Shown here in pieces: positions 35,434 through 44,090 of a stretch of DNA of 64,000 nucleotides. Numbering within the stretch: position 1 is the first letter of the stretch; each line of letters starts with the position of its first letter. This DNA is from Paracoccus haematequi (GTDB taxonomy: Bacteria; Pseudomonadota; Alphaproteobacteria; Rhodobacterales; Rhodobacteraceae), in NCBI RefSeq assembly GCF_900631945.1, contig NZ_UZWE01000029.1, positions 214,740-278,739 on the forward strand, given 5' to 3'. The position numbers and the translations under genes were made by a program. Under the pieces are notes generated by a model that was not told where the DNA came from, did no database searches, and worked only from the letters and a program-made list of their open reading frames with translations.

Positions 35434-35628
35434 TCAGCCCCCCTGCATCGGCGCCAGGGCCTCGATGGCGTCGCCGTCGCGCAGGGGCGTCGTCTCGCGC
35501 AGGGCGGCAGGCACGAAACTGCCGTTCAGCGCGGTGGCGATGCGGCCGGTCAGGTCCGCCTCGGCCAGGGCGCCCGCCAGGGTGGTTGCCGCGACATCGC
35601 GCGGGGTGCCGTTAATCGTGATCCGCAT
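35434..35628 (-). CDS. thiS: Sulfur carrier protein ThiS
   Basis: 64 residues, ubiquitin-like fold. The C-terminus is the Gly-Gly pair needed for adenylation and thiocarboxylate formation (APMQGG), and the N-terminus MRITINGTPRDV is typical. It overlaps the end of thiO by 17 bases. Confidence 0.94.
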   Translation of the reverse strand: MRITINGTPRDVAATTLAGALAEADLTGRIATALNGSFVPAALRETTPLRDGDAIEALAPMQGG

Positions 35629-36559
35629 CCATGAACTCCGGTCTGGTCTGGTGTTGAAGGTGGTCGGCCACCATGCGGGCGACCGCCGGGGCCAGCAGGA
35701 AGCCGTGGCGGTAAAGGCCGTTGGCGTGGATGACGCCCCCTACGCGGCGGATGCGGGGCAGGTTGTCGGGAAAGGCCGGGCGCGCGTCCGCGCCCAGTTC
35801 CAGCACCTCGGCCTCGGCAAAGGCGGGGTGCAGGGCGAAGGCCGCCGACAGCAGTTCCAGCACCGCCCGCGCGGTGGGCGGGCCGCGCCGGTCGCTTTCC
35901 AGCATCGTCGCGCCCAGCATGAACACCCCGTCGCCACGCGGCACGACATAGAGCGGCATCCGGGGATGCAGCAGCCGGACGGGGCGGGACAGCGCGATCT
36001 CGGGGCAGCGGATCACCACCATCTCGCCCCGCACACCGCGCAAATCGCCTAGCGCGTCGCGGGCCGACAGGCCCCGGCAGTCGATGACCTGGCCGGTCGC
36101 CGCCTGGGTCCGGGCCAGGCGTTCCGACAGGATCGCCAGGGCTTCGCGCGGGGCCAGATGCGCTTCTGAATCGAAGAACAGCGCGCGGTCGAAGCGGGTG
36201 CCGAGGTCGGGTTCCAATGCGGCGATGCCCTGGGCGTCCAGCATCCGGTGGCCCTGGCTGCGCCGGGCAAAGCGCGCCAGCGCGCCCGTATCGCGCGCCG
36301 GGCTGACGACCAGCGTGCCGTTCCGCGTGACCGGCACGCCCTGGTCCCGCCACCAGTCGGCGGCCCCCAGCCCGTGGCGCACCACCGCCGGTTCGGCGCT
36401 TTCGCCCTCGCACCAGGGGGCCAGCATCCCGCCCGCCCACCAGGAACAGGCCTGCGGGCCGGGCGCCCTGTCCAGGATCGCGGCCGGGATGCCGCGCGCG
36501 TTCAACTCGGTGGCGATGCAAAGGCCCATCACGCCCCCACCGATGACGGTGACGCTCAT
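35612..36559 (-). CDS. thiO: Glycine oxidase
   Basis: 315 residues, DAO-family flavoprotein. The FAD motif VTVIGGGVMGLCIATEL is at the extreme N-terminus. A C-terminal GVFMLGATMLESD and RVGGVIHANGLYRHGFLLAP complete the family pattern. It supplies dehydroglycine for the ThiG reaction by an oxygen-dependent route, so no ThiH is needed. It overlaps thiD by four bases. Confidence 0.92.
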   Translation of the reverse strand: MSVTVIGGGVMGLCIATELNARGIPAAILDRAPGPQACSWWAGGMLAPWCEGESAEPAVVRHGLGAADWWRDQGVPVTRNGTLVVSPARDTGALARFARRSQGHRMLDAQGIAALEPDLGTRFDRALFFDSEAHLAPREALAILSERLARTQAATGQVIDCRGLSARDALGDLRGVRGEMVVIRCPEIALSRPVRLLHPRMPLYVVPRGDGVFMLGATMLESDRRGPPTARAVLELLSAAFALHPAFAEAEVLELGADARPAFPDNLPRIRRVGGVIHANGLYRHGFLLAPAVARMVADHLQHQTRPEFMDADHD

Positions 36560-37374
36560 GCCGCCGCCTCGGCCCGGCACGGCCAGAGCGCGTGGAAATG
36601 ATGCACCGGCCCGTTGCCGCCGCCCACCGCCAGGCCGTCGGCGGCCAGGATCGCGCGGTGCAGCCAGTCGTGCGCGCGGCCCACCGCTTCGGCGACCGTC
36701 AGCCCCTGCGCCAGCCCCGCCGCGATGGCCGAAGACAAGGTGCATCCCGTGCCATGCGTGTTCCGGGTGCCGATCCGGGGCGAGGAAAAGCGCACCACGC
36801 CCTCGGGCCCGGCCAGAAGGTCGGTGCAATCCGCGCCCGCCGCATGGCCGCCCTTCATCAGCACATGGCGCGGACCAAGCGCGCGCAGGCCGGCGGCCTG
36901 GGCCACGGCCCCGGCATCGTCGCGGGCCGGATCGGCGCCCAGAAGCCGCGCGGCCTCGGGCAGGTTCGGCGTCAGCACCCGCGCCAAGGGCAGCAGGTCG
37001 CGGATCAGGGCGCCGACGGCGTTGTCCGGCATCAGCACGTCGCCCGACTTGGCCACCATCACCGGATCCAGCACGATGGGAATCGGGCAGTCACGCAACG
37101 ACGCGGCGACCGCCGCGATCCCGGCCGCCGATCCGACCATGCCGATCTTGATGGCATGGACCTGGATGTCGTCCAGCACCGCGTCGATCTGCGCGCGGAT
37201 CAGATCCGGCGGGACCGGATGGACGGCCGCGACGCCGCGCGTGTTCTGCGCGGTCACCGCCGTGATCGCACTGGCGCCATAGCAGCCAAGCGCCGAGACG
37301 GTCTTCAGATCGGCCTGGATCCCCGCGCCTCCGCCGCTGTCGGATCCCGCGATGGTCAAGACGGTCGGTGTCAT
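36556..37374 (-). CDS. thiD: Hydroxymethylpyrimidine (phosphate) kinase
   Basis: 272 residues, ribokinase-like fold. GSDSGGGAGIQADLKT at the N-terminus, the HMP-binding region VTAQNTRGV, DPVMVAKSG and the anion hole GTGCTLSSAIAA are all conserved. It phosphorylates HMP twice. It is the first gene after the TPP riboswitch; an in-frame codon six residues upstream is less likely than the ATG at 37374. Confidence 0.94.
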   Translation of the reverse strand: MTPTVLTIAGSDSGGGAGIQADLKTVSALGCYGASAITAVTAQNTRGVAAVHPVPPDLIRAQIDAVLDDIQVHAIKIGMVGSAAGIAAVAASLRDCPIPIVLDPVMVAKSGDVLMPDNAVGALIRDLLPLARVLTPNLPEAARLLGADPARDDAGAVAQAAGLRALGPRHVLMKGGHAAGADCTDLLAGPEGVVRFSSPRIGTRNTHGTGCTLSSAIAAGLAQGLTVAEAVGRAHDWLHRAILAADGLAVGGGNGPVHHFHALWPCRAEAAA

Positions 37375-37451
37375 CGGCCCCTCCTTCGGCATGTCGGGCC
37401 GTAAGGGGAGGGCGGCGGCAGACGGGATACGGCAAGGCGCCGGGCGTCCGC

Positions 37452-37547
37452 CTATCCGTTCCCTCCGCCGGCATGACCCGGATCAGGTTCGATGGGTCGG
37501 CGCGCATTGCACCTCTCAGCCCCGCGACGGGACGCCCCAACGGATAG
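37452..37547 (-). ncRNA. TPP riboswitch (THI element)
   Basis: On the minus strand the conserved aptamer cores are clear: GGGGCTGAGAGG in the pyrimidine-sensing arm, then CCGACCCATCGAACCTGATC and GGTCATGCCGGCGGAGGGA in the pyrophosphate arm. The outer helix P1 pairs CTATCCG (minus-strand 5' side, 37547-37541) with CGGATAG (37458-37452). It lies 78 bases before thiD, as expected for translation or transcription control of the thi operon by thiamine diphosphate. Confidence 0.95.
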
Positions 37548-37557
37548 TGTTGCGACA

Positions 37558-37585
37558 CGCTAGCCCTCTCTGCGCCGAACGTCCA
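37558..37585 (-). promoter_or_regulatory. Candidate promoter of the thi operon
   Basis: On the minus strand TGGACG (37585-37580) and CTAGCG (37563-37558) are 16 bases apart. A start about seven bases beyond the -10 box would fall near 37551, only a few bases before the aptamer's P1 helix, which supports the call. The box match itself is modest. Confidence 0.35.
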
Positions 37586-37844
37586 GAGGCTCCGTGCAGA
37601 ACAATTTGCAAAAGGGAAGGCGCGTCGAGGTGCGGATCGGCACGACTGGGTCTGGGCGATCTTCTCCTTGCTGGACAAGCGGGTGCTGCAATTCGAACAA
37701 CGATGGCGGCGCTTGCTCATCTGCTTAGTCGCTTTCGAGTCAGAGAGGCAGGAAAAGACAGCCTGCTGGAAAATTCTTCTATCTGGCGCTGATGCAGGAG
37801 AAACAAACCCCACTGTCGCAAAAGAAAGAAGAAGGCATGGTTCA

Positions 37845-37872
37845 TTGTATGCTGCGGTCGGCTCTCTTATGG
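37845..37872 (+). promoter_or_regulatory. Candidate promoter for the ahpD-like operon
   Basis: TTGTAT (37845-37850) and TTATGG (37867-37872) with a 16-base spacer, about 45 bases before the ATG at 37917. A plausible but weak sigma-70-type match. Confidence 0.3.
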
Positions 37873-37916
37873 TCCGGCGCAAACGCCTGTGGATGCAGGA
37901 ACAGGAAAGGCTCGCC

Positions 37917-38483
37917 ATGTCTCGTCTCCCGTTGCGCACACTTGAAGATGCCCCCGCCGAAGCACGGCCTCGGCTGGAGGCGGCGCAGAAGAACAACGGT
38001 TTTCTTCCGAACCTCGTGCGCCTTCTGGCCAATGCGCCGGTGGCCCTGGAAACCTATCAGACCGTATCGGCCATCAACGGACGTGCCTCGCTGACGCTGG
38101 CCGAACGCGAAGCCGTGCAGATCACCGCTGCGGCGACCCATGGCTGCGGCTTTTGCGTGGCGGGCCACAGCGCGATCGCCGACAAGAAGGCGCAGCTCGA
38201 CCAGGCGACGATCAGTGCTTTGCGCGCCCTGGAGGCGGTGGCGGACGCCCGGCTGGGCGCGGTGGCAGCGTTCACCAAGGCCGTCATCGCCTCGCGCGGG
38301 AACGTCACGGATGCCGAACTGACCGCCTTCAAAAAGGCCGGGTTTGACGACCAGGCCGCGCTGGAGGTCGTTCTGGGCGTCAGCCTGGCGACGCTGTGCA
38401 ACTTTGCCAACAATCTCGGCCGGCCCGAGTTGAACCCGGAACTGTCCGCCTATGAATGGCGGCCCGAGGTTTCGGCGCAATGA
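37917..38483 (+). CDS. Carboxymuconolactone decarboxylase/AhpD-like protein
   Basis: 188 residues. The AhpD core motif is CGFCVAGHSA, with the two redox cysteines and the conserved His. The N-terminal part (NGFLPNLVRLLANAPVALETYQ) is typical of peroxidase-related AhpD-like proteins. The ATG at 37917 is preceded by AGGAAAGG, which decides the start. It overlaps the next gene by four bases. It could detoxify peroxides or handle a reactive product of the flavoprotein encoded next. Confidence 0.87.
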   Translation: MSRLPLRTLEDAPAEARPRLEAAQKNNGFLPNLVRLLANAPVALETYQTVSAINGRASLTLAEREAVQITAAATHGCGFCVAGHSAIADKKAQLDQATISALRALEAVADARLGAVAAFTKAVIASRGNVTDAELTAFKKAGFDDQAALEVVLGVSLATLCNFANNLGRPELNPELSAYEWRPEVSAQ

Positions 38484-39553
38484 CCTTTGCGCTGCCTGAC
38501 GATCTGGCTGAATGGCTTGCAGGCTCGGCCGACGGGATCGACCAGGGTCGGATTCCGGCAACCGATCTGCTGCCGCGTCTGGCGCAGGCGGGGCTGGCCC
38601 GGATCGGCGTGCCCCAGGCCCTGGGCGGCAGCGGCGGCACCGTCATGGATGCCGTCCGGGCGGTCGCGGCGGTGGCGCAGGAATCGCTGGCTGCGGCCTT
38701 CGTCCTGTGGGGCCATCGCTGCTTTGTCGAATTCCTGGCCCGGACCCCGAACCATGTCCTGCGGGACCGCCTGTTGCCCGACCTTCTGGCCGGGCGGGTC
38801 GCTGGCGCTTCGGGCCTGTCGAACGTCATGAAATTCCTGGCGGGCCTGGAGCCGTTGCAGATGACCGTTCGCCCCGAAGGCGAAGCTCTGGTCGTCGACG
38901 GCGCGCTTCCCTGGGTCACCAACCTGCGCGGGCAGGGCTTTGTCGCCGCCGCCGCCGCCGACCCGGCCGATGGCGGGCCCGCGATGATCGTGGCGCTTGC
39001 CCATGACGATCCCGGCGTTCACAGAAGCGCGGATCTGGCGCTGATGGGGATGCGGTCCTCGGATACCGCGTCGCTGCGGATCGAGGGCGTTCGGATCGGC
39101 CGCGACCGGATCATCGCCGCCAATGCCCCCGAATGGCTGCCGGGCGTGCGCCCCACCTTCATCGCCCTGCAATGCGGGATGGCCATCGGCCTTGCCCGCC
39201 GGTCCCTGGCCGAGGCCGGCGGCGCCGGAGGAGCGGGACGGGGCGTTCTGGCGGCCCCCATCGCGGCGCTTGGCGCGCGGCTGGACAAGATCGTCGCGTC
39301 GCTGAAGGCGGGCCTGGATTCGGGCGGCTTCGTCGCACGGCCCGCCGCCCTGTTCGAACTGCGCATTGCCCTGTCCGAAATCGTGTTCGAGGCCGTGGCC
39401 CTGGAATTGCAGGCGGGCGGCGGACGCTGCTATCTGGACGGTCCCGGCAAGGGTTTTGCCCGGCGCTGGCGCGAGGCGGCCTTCGTGCCGATCATCACCC
39501 CCAGCACGGTGCAACTGCGCACGATCCTGGACGCCGCGGGCAAGGCCGCATGA
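38480..39553 (+). CDS. Acyl-CoA dehydrogenase-like flavoprotein (SfnB/DszC-related)
   Basis: 357 residues, shorter than classical acyl-CoA dehydrogenases (about 380-400). The N-terminal helical domain has LAQAGLARIGVPQALGGSGG, the middle beta domain GALPWVTNLRGQGF and the C-terminal helices are present. The expected acyl-CoA catalytic Glu region is not clear. Genes of this type paired with AhpD-like proteins and SsuABC-like transporters are seen in sulfur-source utilisation (SfnB, DszC group). A monooxygenase or dehydrogenase acting on an organosulfur compound is inferred. Confidence 0.7.
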   Translation: MTFALPDDLAEWLAGSADGIDQGRIPATDLLPRLAQAGLARIGVPQALGGSGGTVMDAVRAVAAVAQESLAAAFVLWGHRCFVEFLARTPNHVLRDRLLPDLLAGRVAGASGLSNVMKFLAGLEPLQMTVRPEGEALVVDGALPWVTNLRGQGFVAAAAADPADGGPAMIVALAHDDPGVHRSADLALMGMRSSDTASLRIEGVRIGRDRIIAANAPEWLPGVRPTFIALQCGMAIGLARRSLAEAGGAGGAGRGVLAAPIAALGARLDKIVASLKAGLDSGGFVARPAALFELRIALSEIVFEAVALELQAGGGRCYLDGPGKGFARRWREAAFVPIITPSTVQLRTILDAAGKAA

Positions 39554-40329
39554 CCCTTTCCGAGGCTCGTCCCGTGCTGCGCGCCGCAGGCGTGACATTG
39601 CGCTATCCCGGTGCCGTCGCGCCGGTTCTGGAAGGATTCGACCTGGAGCTTGCGCCCGGAGAGATCGTCTCGGTCCTGGGGCCCAGCGGAGTCGGCAAGT
39701 CCAGCCTGTTGCGCGTGCTGGCCGGGCTGCAACCGCCCGACGCCGGCCGGATCGAGATGGAGGGCGCCCCCCTGGCGGGCGTCCATCCCCGCCTGGCCAT
39801 GGCCTTCCAGCAGCCCGGCCTGCTGCCCTGGCTGGATCTGGAACGCAATGTCGCCTTCGGGCTGGATTTCAGGCGCCAGCCGCACCTGCCGCCCGACGAA
39901 CGCCGGACCCGGATCGACCGCGCCATTGCCGAGGTCGGGCTGGATCATGCGCGCCACCTGCGCCCCGCGGCGCTGTCCGGCGGCATGGCGCAGCGCGCGG
40001 CCCTGGCCCGCTGCCTGGCCCGCCAACCGCAAGTGCTGCTGCTGGACGAACCCTTCGGCGCCCTGGACGAGGTGACGCGGGCCATGATGCAGGATCTGCT
40101 GGTCAAGATCGTGGCGGATTACCGAACCGCCGCCGTGCTGGTGACCCATGACATCGACGAGGCGCTGCTGGTGTCGGATCGCGTCATCCTGCTGGGCGGC
40201 AGCCCGGCGGGCCGGATCGGCGAATGGCATCTGGATCTGCCGCGTCCGCGCGAAGACGACCTGGCCGAGCTTGGCCGCATCCGCATCGACATCGTCGCCA
40301 CGCTGCGCCGCGCAACAAAACGCCATTGA
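39550..40329 (+). CDS. SsuB/TauB/NrtD-type ABC transporter ATPase
   Basis: 259 residues. Walker A GPSGVGKSS, Q-loop MAFQQPGLLPWLDL, signature LSGGMAQRAALARCL, Walker B VLLLDEPFGALD and H-loop VTHDIDEA. The QQPxLLPW element is characteristic of sulfonate/nitrate/taurine importers. It overlaps the flavoprotein gene (ATGA). Confidence 0.9.
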   Translation: MTLSEARPVLRAAGVTLRYPGAVAPVLEGFDLELAPGEIVSVLGPSGVGKSSLLRVLAGLQPPDAGRIEMEGAPLAGVHPRLAMAFQQPGLLPWLDLERNVAFGLDFRRQPHLPPDERRTRIDRAIAEVGLDHARHLRPAALSGGMAQRAALARCLARQPQVLLLDEPFGALDEVTRAMMQDLLVKIVADYRTAAVLVTHDIDEALLVSDRVILLGGSPAGRIGEWHLDLPRPREDDLAELGRIRIDIVATLRRATKRH

Positions 40330-40340
40330 AGGAGCCCGTC

Positions 40341-41528
40341 ATGCCCACCGAGGATAGCCTGTTTTCCCGCCGCGACATCATGCGCCTGTCGGCGCTGCTG
40401 ACCGCCTCGGGGGCGCTGCCCTTCCTGAACGCGCGCGCCGCCCGCGCCCAGGATCCCGACGAGCCGGTCAGGATCGGTTATCTGCCGATCACCGATGCCA
40501 CGCCCCTGCTGGTGGCCCATGGCAAGGGCTTCTTCGAGGCCGAAGGGCTGGCCGTCGAAAAGCCGGTGATGTTCCGCGGCTGGTCCCAGATCGTCGAGGC
40601 CTTCCTGGCAGGCCAGGTGAATGTCGTCCATCTGCTGTCTCCGATCACCGTCTGGGCGCGCTATGGCAGCCGGATCCCGGCCAAGGTGGTGGCCTGGAAC
40701 CATACCTCGGGTTCGGCGCTGACGGCGGCGAACGATATCGACACGATCGCGGATCTGGGCGGCAAGACCGTGGCGATCCCCTATTGGTATTCGATCCACA
40801 ATGTCGTGCTCCAACGCCTTCTGCGCGAGAACGGGTTGAAGATCGTCACCACCGGCACGCCTGCCGCTGACGAGGTCGCGCTGTCGCTGATGTCGCCCGC
40901 CGACATGGTGCCTGCGCTGGCGGCGGGCCAGATCGCCGGATATATCGTGGCCGAACCCTTCAACGCGGCGGCCGAGATCAACGGCATCGGCAAGGTGCTG
41001 CGCTTTACCGGCGACGTCTGGAAGGATCACGCCTGCTGCCTGGTCTTCATGCAGGAACAGGATCTGGCCCAGAGGCCGGAATGGTCGCAGAAGGTCGTCG
41101 ACGCGATGGTCAAGGCGCAGTTGTGGACGCGCGACAACCGGGCAGAGACCGCGCAGCTTCTGTCGTCGGCCAACCCGCAGAAATACACCCCCCACAGCCC
41201 CGAGATCCTGGCCCGCGTCCTGACGCCCTCGGATGCCGATACCCAGGGCTATGTCGCCTCGGGCGCGATCCGGCATCCCGACTGGAAGGACAAGCGCATC
41301 GACTTCCAGCCCTATCCCTTCCCGTCCTATACCGAAGAACTGGTGCGGATGCTGAAGGATACCGAGGTCGCGGGCGAGCGCGGCTTTCTGAGCGACCTCG
41401 ACCCGGCCTTCGCCGCGACGGATCTGGTCGATGACAGCTTCGTGCGCAAGGCCCTCGAACGGGTCGGCGGGCTGCCCGCTTTCGGCCTGCCCGAGGGCTG
41501 GACCCGGTCCGAGGTCGTCCAGGCGTGA
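40341..41528 (+). CDS. SsuA/NrtA-type substrate-binding protein, Tat-exported
   Basis: 395 residues. A twin-arginine signal (FSRRDIMRLSALL, RR at 10-11) ends near ARAARAQ. The mature part begins VRIGYLPITDATPLLVAHGKGFF, the pattern of CmpA/NrtA/SsuA-like proteins. A long C-terminal region follows (about residues 260-395), as in nitrate/bicarbonate binders. Transported compound unknown; nitrile, sulfonate or sulfone ligands fit the neighbours. Confidence 0.82.
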   Translation: MPTEDSLFSRRDIMRLSALLTASGALPFLNARAARAQDPDEPVRIGYLPITDATPLLVAHGKGFFEAEGLAVEKPVMFRGWSQIVEAFLAGQVNVVHLLSPITVWARYGSRIPAKVVAWNHTSGSALTAANDIDTIADLGGKTVAIPYWYSIHNVVLQRLLRENGLKIVTTGTPAADEVALSLMSPADMVPALAAGQIAGYIVAEPFNAAAEINGIGKVLRFTGDVWKDHACCLVFMQEQDLAQRPEWSQKVVDAMVKAQLWTRDNRAETAQLLSSANPQKYTPHSPEILARVLTPSDADTQGYVASGAIRHPDWKDKRIDFQPYPFPSYTEELVRMLKDTEVAGERGFLSDLDPAFAATDLVDDSFVRKALERVGGLPAFGLPEGWTRSEVVQA

Positions 41529-42280
41529 GGATCAGGGCGCAGGGCGCGGTGCTGGGGCTTGCGGGGATCGGGCTGCTGCTTCTGGCCTGGTGGATCGCGA
41601 CCGACGTGATCGCCGGGGACAGCAGCTTTGCGCGGCGCTTTTCGCCGACGCGCACCTTTCCCGCCCTGGCCGGGCTTCTGGCGGGTCCCGACCTGTGGCT
41701 GCATATCGGGCAGAGCCTGCGGCGCGTCCTTGTCGGGCTTGCCGCCGCCCTGGCGGTCGGCGTGCCCCTGGGCCTGCTGATCGGCGCGTCGCGCCTGGCC
41801 GAAGCTGCGACCACGCCCGCTTTCCAGTTCCTGCGGATGATCTCTCCACTGTCCTGGATGCCGATCGCGGTAATGGTCTTCGGTGTCGGCGACGCGCCGA
41901 TCTACTTCCTGCTGGCTTTCGCAGCCGTCTGGCCGATCCTGCTGAACACCGCCGCAGGCGTACGGCAGTTGGACCCGCAATGGCTGCTGCTGTCGAAAAG
42001 CCTTGCCGCCACCCGCTGGGAAACGCTCAGCCGCGTCATCCTGCCGGGCGTGCTGCCCCAGGTGCTGACCGGATTGCGGCTTGCCATCGGCATCACCTGG
42101 ATCGTCCTGGTCCCGTGCGAGATGCTGGGCGTGCAGGCAGGGCTTGGCTATTTCATCCTCGATACCCGCGACAGGCTGGCCTATGACCAACTGATGGCGG
42201 TGGTGCTGATGATCGGTATCCTGGGATACATGCTGGACGCACTGGCACGCACTGCCATCCGCCGCGTGGGGGTGCTGTAG
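41525..42280 (+). CDS. SsuC/TauC/NrtB-type ABC transporter permease
   Basis: 251 residues from a GTG start that overlaps the binding-protein stop (GTGA). Six hydrophobic segments, the SPLSWMPIAVMVFGVGDAP segment, and an EAA loop (LLSKSLAATRWETLSRVILPGVLP) are visible. It is the last gene before a stretch of mobile-element debris. Confidence 0.85.
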   Translation: MRIRAQGAVLGLAGIGLLLLAWWIATDVIAGDSSFARRFSPTRTFPALAGLLAGPDLWLHIGQSLRRVLVGLAAALAVGVPLGLLIGASRLAEAATTPAFQFLRMISPLSWMPIAVMVFGVGDAPIYFLLAFAAVWPILLNTAAGVRQLDPQWLLLSKSLAATRWETLSRVILPGVLPQVLTGLRLAIGITWIVLVPCEMLGVQAGLGYFILDTRDRLAYDQLMAVVLMIGILGYMLDALARTAIRRVGVL

Positions 42281-42366
42281 GTTGGCTTAGGCCCCCTTGA
42301 GCACGGGGGACGCGCTAGCCGAATTCGACTTTGGTTGTCGGGAAATTTCTCGCGTCTGTGGCCGCG

Positions 42367-42510
42367 TCCGAGGAGGTTGGCCTTGAAGACCTCCGCAGGC
42401 GTCCGGAAGCCGAGGCATTTGCGCCGCTTGGCGGCGAGGCCGGCACAGAGCTGGAGGAGTTCTTTCTGAGAGAGCGAGTTCGGATCGGTGTCTCGGCATA
42501 GCCATCGTCT
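42367..42510 (-). pseudogene. IS30-family transposase remnant, C-terminal fragment
   Basis: The minus-strand frame reads DTDPNSLSQKELLQL and then RRKCLGFRTPAEVF. This matches the end of IS30-type transposases (LSQxEL... RPRKxLGFxTPAEVF). Only about 48 codons are recognisable; the N-terminal HTH and the DDE catalytic core are gone. It marks an old insertion that was mostly deleted. Confidence 0.65.
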
Positions 42511-42824
42511 GAGAATCAACGCGGTGGCAAGTCCCGTCAGTTCTATATAAGTTCCATAACTCGGATTATTGAAGGAAAACAACCGGGGGGGGACGCGACT
42601 TGAGGCGCTTGTCCGTTTTGACGGCTCGCTGGCGCCTCTGGCGGAAGCCCCTGCACAGCGAAGCCCCAGCATCCGATACATGATGCTCTTGAACGGCCAC
42701 GGCTGCCTCATCCCGCATCTCCAGAGGCTCAAGAGAAATCAGCCGTTTCCCCGACCAGTCCTGGCGGAAAATATCGCGCGTCTGGCGGCCTAAAAAGACC
42801 GACCTGTTTCATTTACGGAAAAAT

Positions 42825-42841
42825 CTACAGCGATATTGTAG
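42825..42841. promoter_or_regulatory. Candidate operator upstream of the M20/GNAT/ABC operon
   Basis: CTACA-N7-TGTAG inverted repeat, about 65 bases before the ATG at 42906, in a locally AT-rich stretch. A suitable place for a transcription factor to control the operon; no other copy was seen in the window. Confidence 0.3.
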
Positions 42842-42905
42842 TGATTAGCGCGGCGCCCGATTCTCTTGGCTGTCCGCTGCCATTCGAGGAAAGCCAGGAG
42901 TATCC

Positions 42906-44090
42906 ATGAACATCGCTGTCAGCCCACCTTCCGCGACAGCGGCGGCCATCGCCGACAGCATCGCCGATTTCGTGGCGCTGCGCCGGGAATTCCATGCCCG
43001 GCCGGAACTGGCATTCGCCGAACGCGCCACCACCGCGCGGATCACCGGATTGCTGCAACGCTGGGGCTATCGGGTCGAACAATTGACCAAGACCGGCGTC
43101 ATCGCCACGCTGGAAAACGACCCCGGCCCGGTGCTGGGCCTGCGCGCCGACATCGACGCCCTGCCCATCGACGAGGCGACCGGCCTGCCCTTTGCCAGCA
43201 CCGTCCCCGGCGTGATGCACGCCTGCGGCCATGACGGGCACACGGTCATCCTGCTGGCGGCGGCGCGTCACCTGGCCCGCAGCCGCAGATTTCGCGGCAC
43301 GCTGCGGCTGATCTTTCAACCGGCCGAGGAGATCGGCGCAGGCGCCAAGGCCCTGATCGACGCCGGGCTGTTCGACCGCTATCCGGTCGATGCGATCTTC
43401 GGGCTGCACAATTGGCCGGGCGTTCCCGCGGGCCGGTTCGGCTTCGTCGAGGGCCCGGCCATGGCCGCCATCGACCGGATCGAGGCGCGCTTTGTCGGGC
43501 GCGGCGGCCACGGGGCCGAGCCGCATCTGGCCGTCGATCCGGTGGTCGCCGCAGCCCATGCCATCACCGCGCTGCAATCGGTGGTCTCGCGCAACGTGAA
43601 CCCGCTGGACATGGCTGTGGTGACCGTGGGGTCGATCCATGGCGGGCAGGCGTCGAACGTGATCCCGGATCAGGTGGACCTGAATCTCAGCCTGCGCAGC
43701 TATGCCGCCGAGACGCGCGCGCTGCTGACGCGCAAGGTGCCCGCGCTGTTCCAGTCGGTCGCTGCCGGTTTCGGGGCTCAGGCGCGGGTGACCGTCATCG
43801 AAGGCTTTCCCAGCGTCGTCAACACCGCCCGCGAAACCCGGTTGGTGCGCGATGTGGCCATTGCGGCCCTGGGCGCGGATGCGGTCATCGCCGATTTCGC
43901 GCCGCGCACGGCGTCCGAGGATTTCGCCCATTACCTGCATCACCGCCCCGGCAGCTTCTTCTTTGTCGGCAATGGTGACGGGGCGCCGCTGCACAGCCCC
44001 GAATACCGCTTCAACGACGACATCATCGCCCCCGCCGCGACGCTTTGGGCTGCGCTGGCGGAACGCTTTCTGAACGGAACCCCCGCATGA
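42906..44090 (+). CDS. M20 family N-acyl amino acid deacylase (HipO/YxeP type)
   Basis: 394 residues. Metal and active-site motifs are RADIDALPI, VMHACGHDGHT, QPAEEIGAGAK, GLHNWPG and a C-terminal ASEDFAHYL, the standard IAA-amino-acid hydrolase/hippuricase pattern. A dimerisation domain lies at about 190-300. In Bacillus S-alkylcysteine salvage loci a homologue removes the N-acetyl group from the processed cysteine derivative. Here the next gene is an N-acetyltransferase and luciferase-like monooxygenases follow, so this role is the preferred inference. Other N-acyl substrates are possible. Confidence 0.82.
   Translation: MNIAVSPPSATAAAIADSIADFVALRREFHARPELAFAERATTARITGLLQRWGYRVEQLTKTGVIATLENDPGPVLGLRADIDALPIDEATGLPFASTVPGVMHACGHDGHTVILLAAARHLARSRRFRGTLRLIFQPAEEIGAGAKALIDAGLFDRYPVDAIFGLHNWPGVPAGRFGFVEGPAMAAIDRIEARFVGRGGHGAEPHLAVDPVVAAAHAITALQSVVSRNVNPLDMAVVTVGSIHGGQASNVIPDQVDLNLSLRSYAAETRALLTRKVPALFQSVAAGFGAQARVTVIEGFPSVVNTARETRLVRDVAIAALGADAVIADFAPRTASEDFAHYLHHRPGSFFFVGNGDGAPLHSPEYRFNDDIIAPAATLWAALAERFLNGTPA

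Larger units (their letters stand above)
37548..37916. other. Divergent intergenic region between thiD leader and the ahpD-like gene
   Basis: About 370 bases with lower GC than the flanking genes. It holds the probable thi promoter (37558-37585) at one end and a candidate plus-strand promoter (37845-37872) at the other. The middle (about 37600-37840) contains no recognisable gene or repeat; open frames that cross it have no family-like content. Confidence 0.5.
42281..42905. other. 625-base region with mobile-element debris and an operator-like repeat
   Basis: Contains the C-terminal tail of an IS30-type transposase on the minus strand (42367-42510). Flanking sequence is disrupted and gene-free, without clear terminal inverted repeats or target duplication. 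The part at 42570-42790 has an open plus-strand frame of 74 codons without recognisable family content. Near the downstream gene lies CTACA (42825-42829) / TGTAG (42837-42841), a 5-7-5 inverted repeat in an AT-rich stretch. Confidence 0.5.

Noticed and set aside
42569..42793. Plus-strand frame of 74 codons in the debris region
   Set aside because: No family motif, no convincing ribosome binding site; treated as part of degraded sequence.
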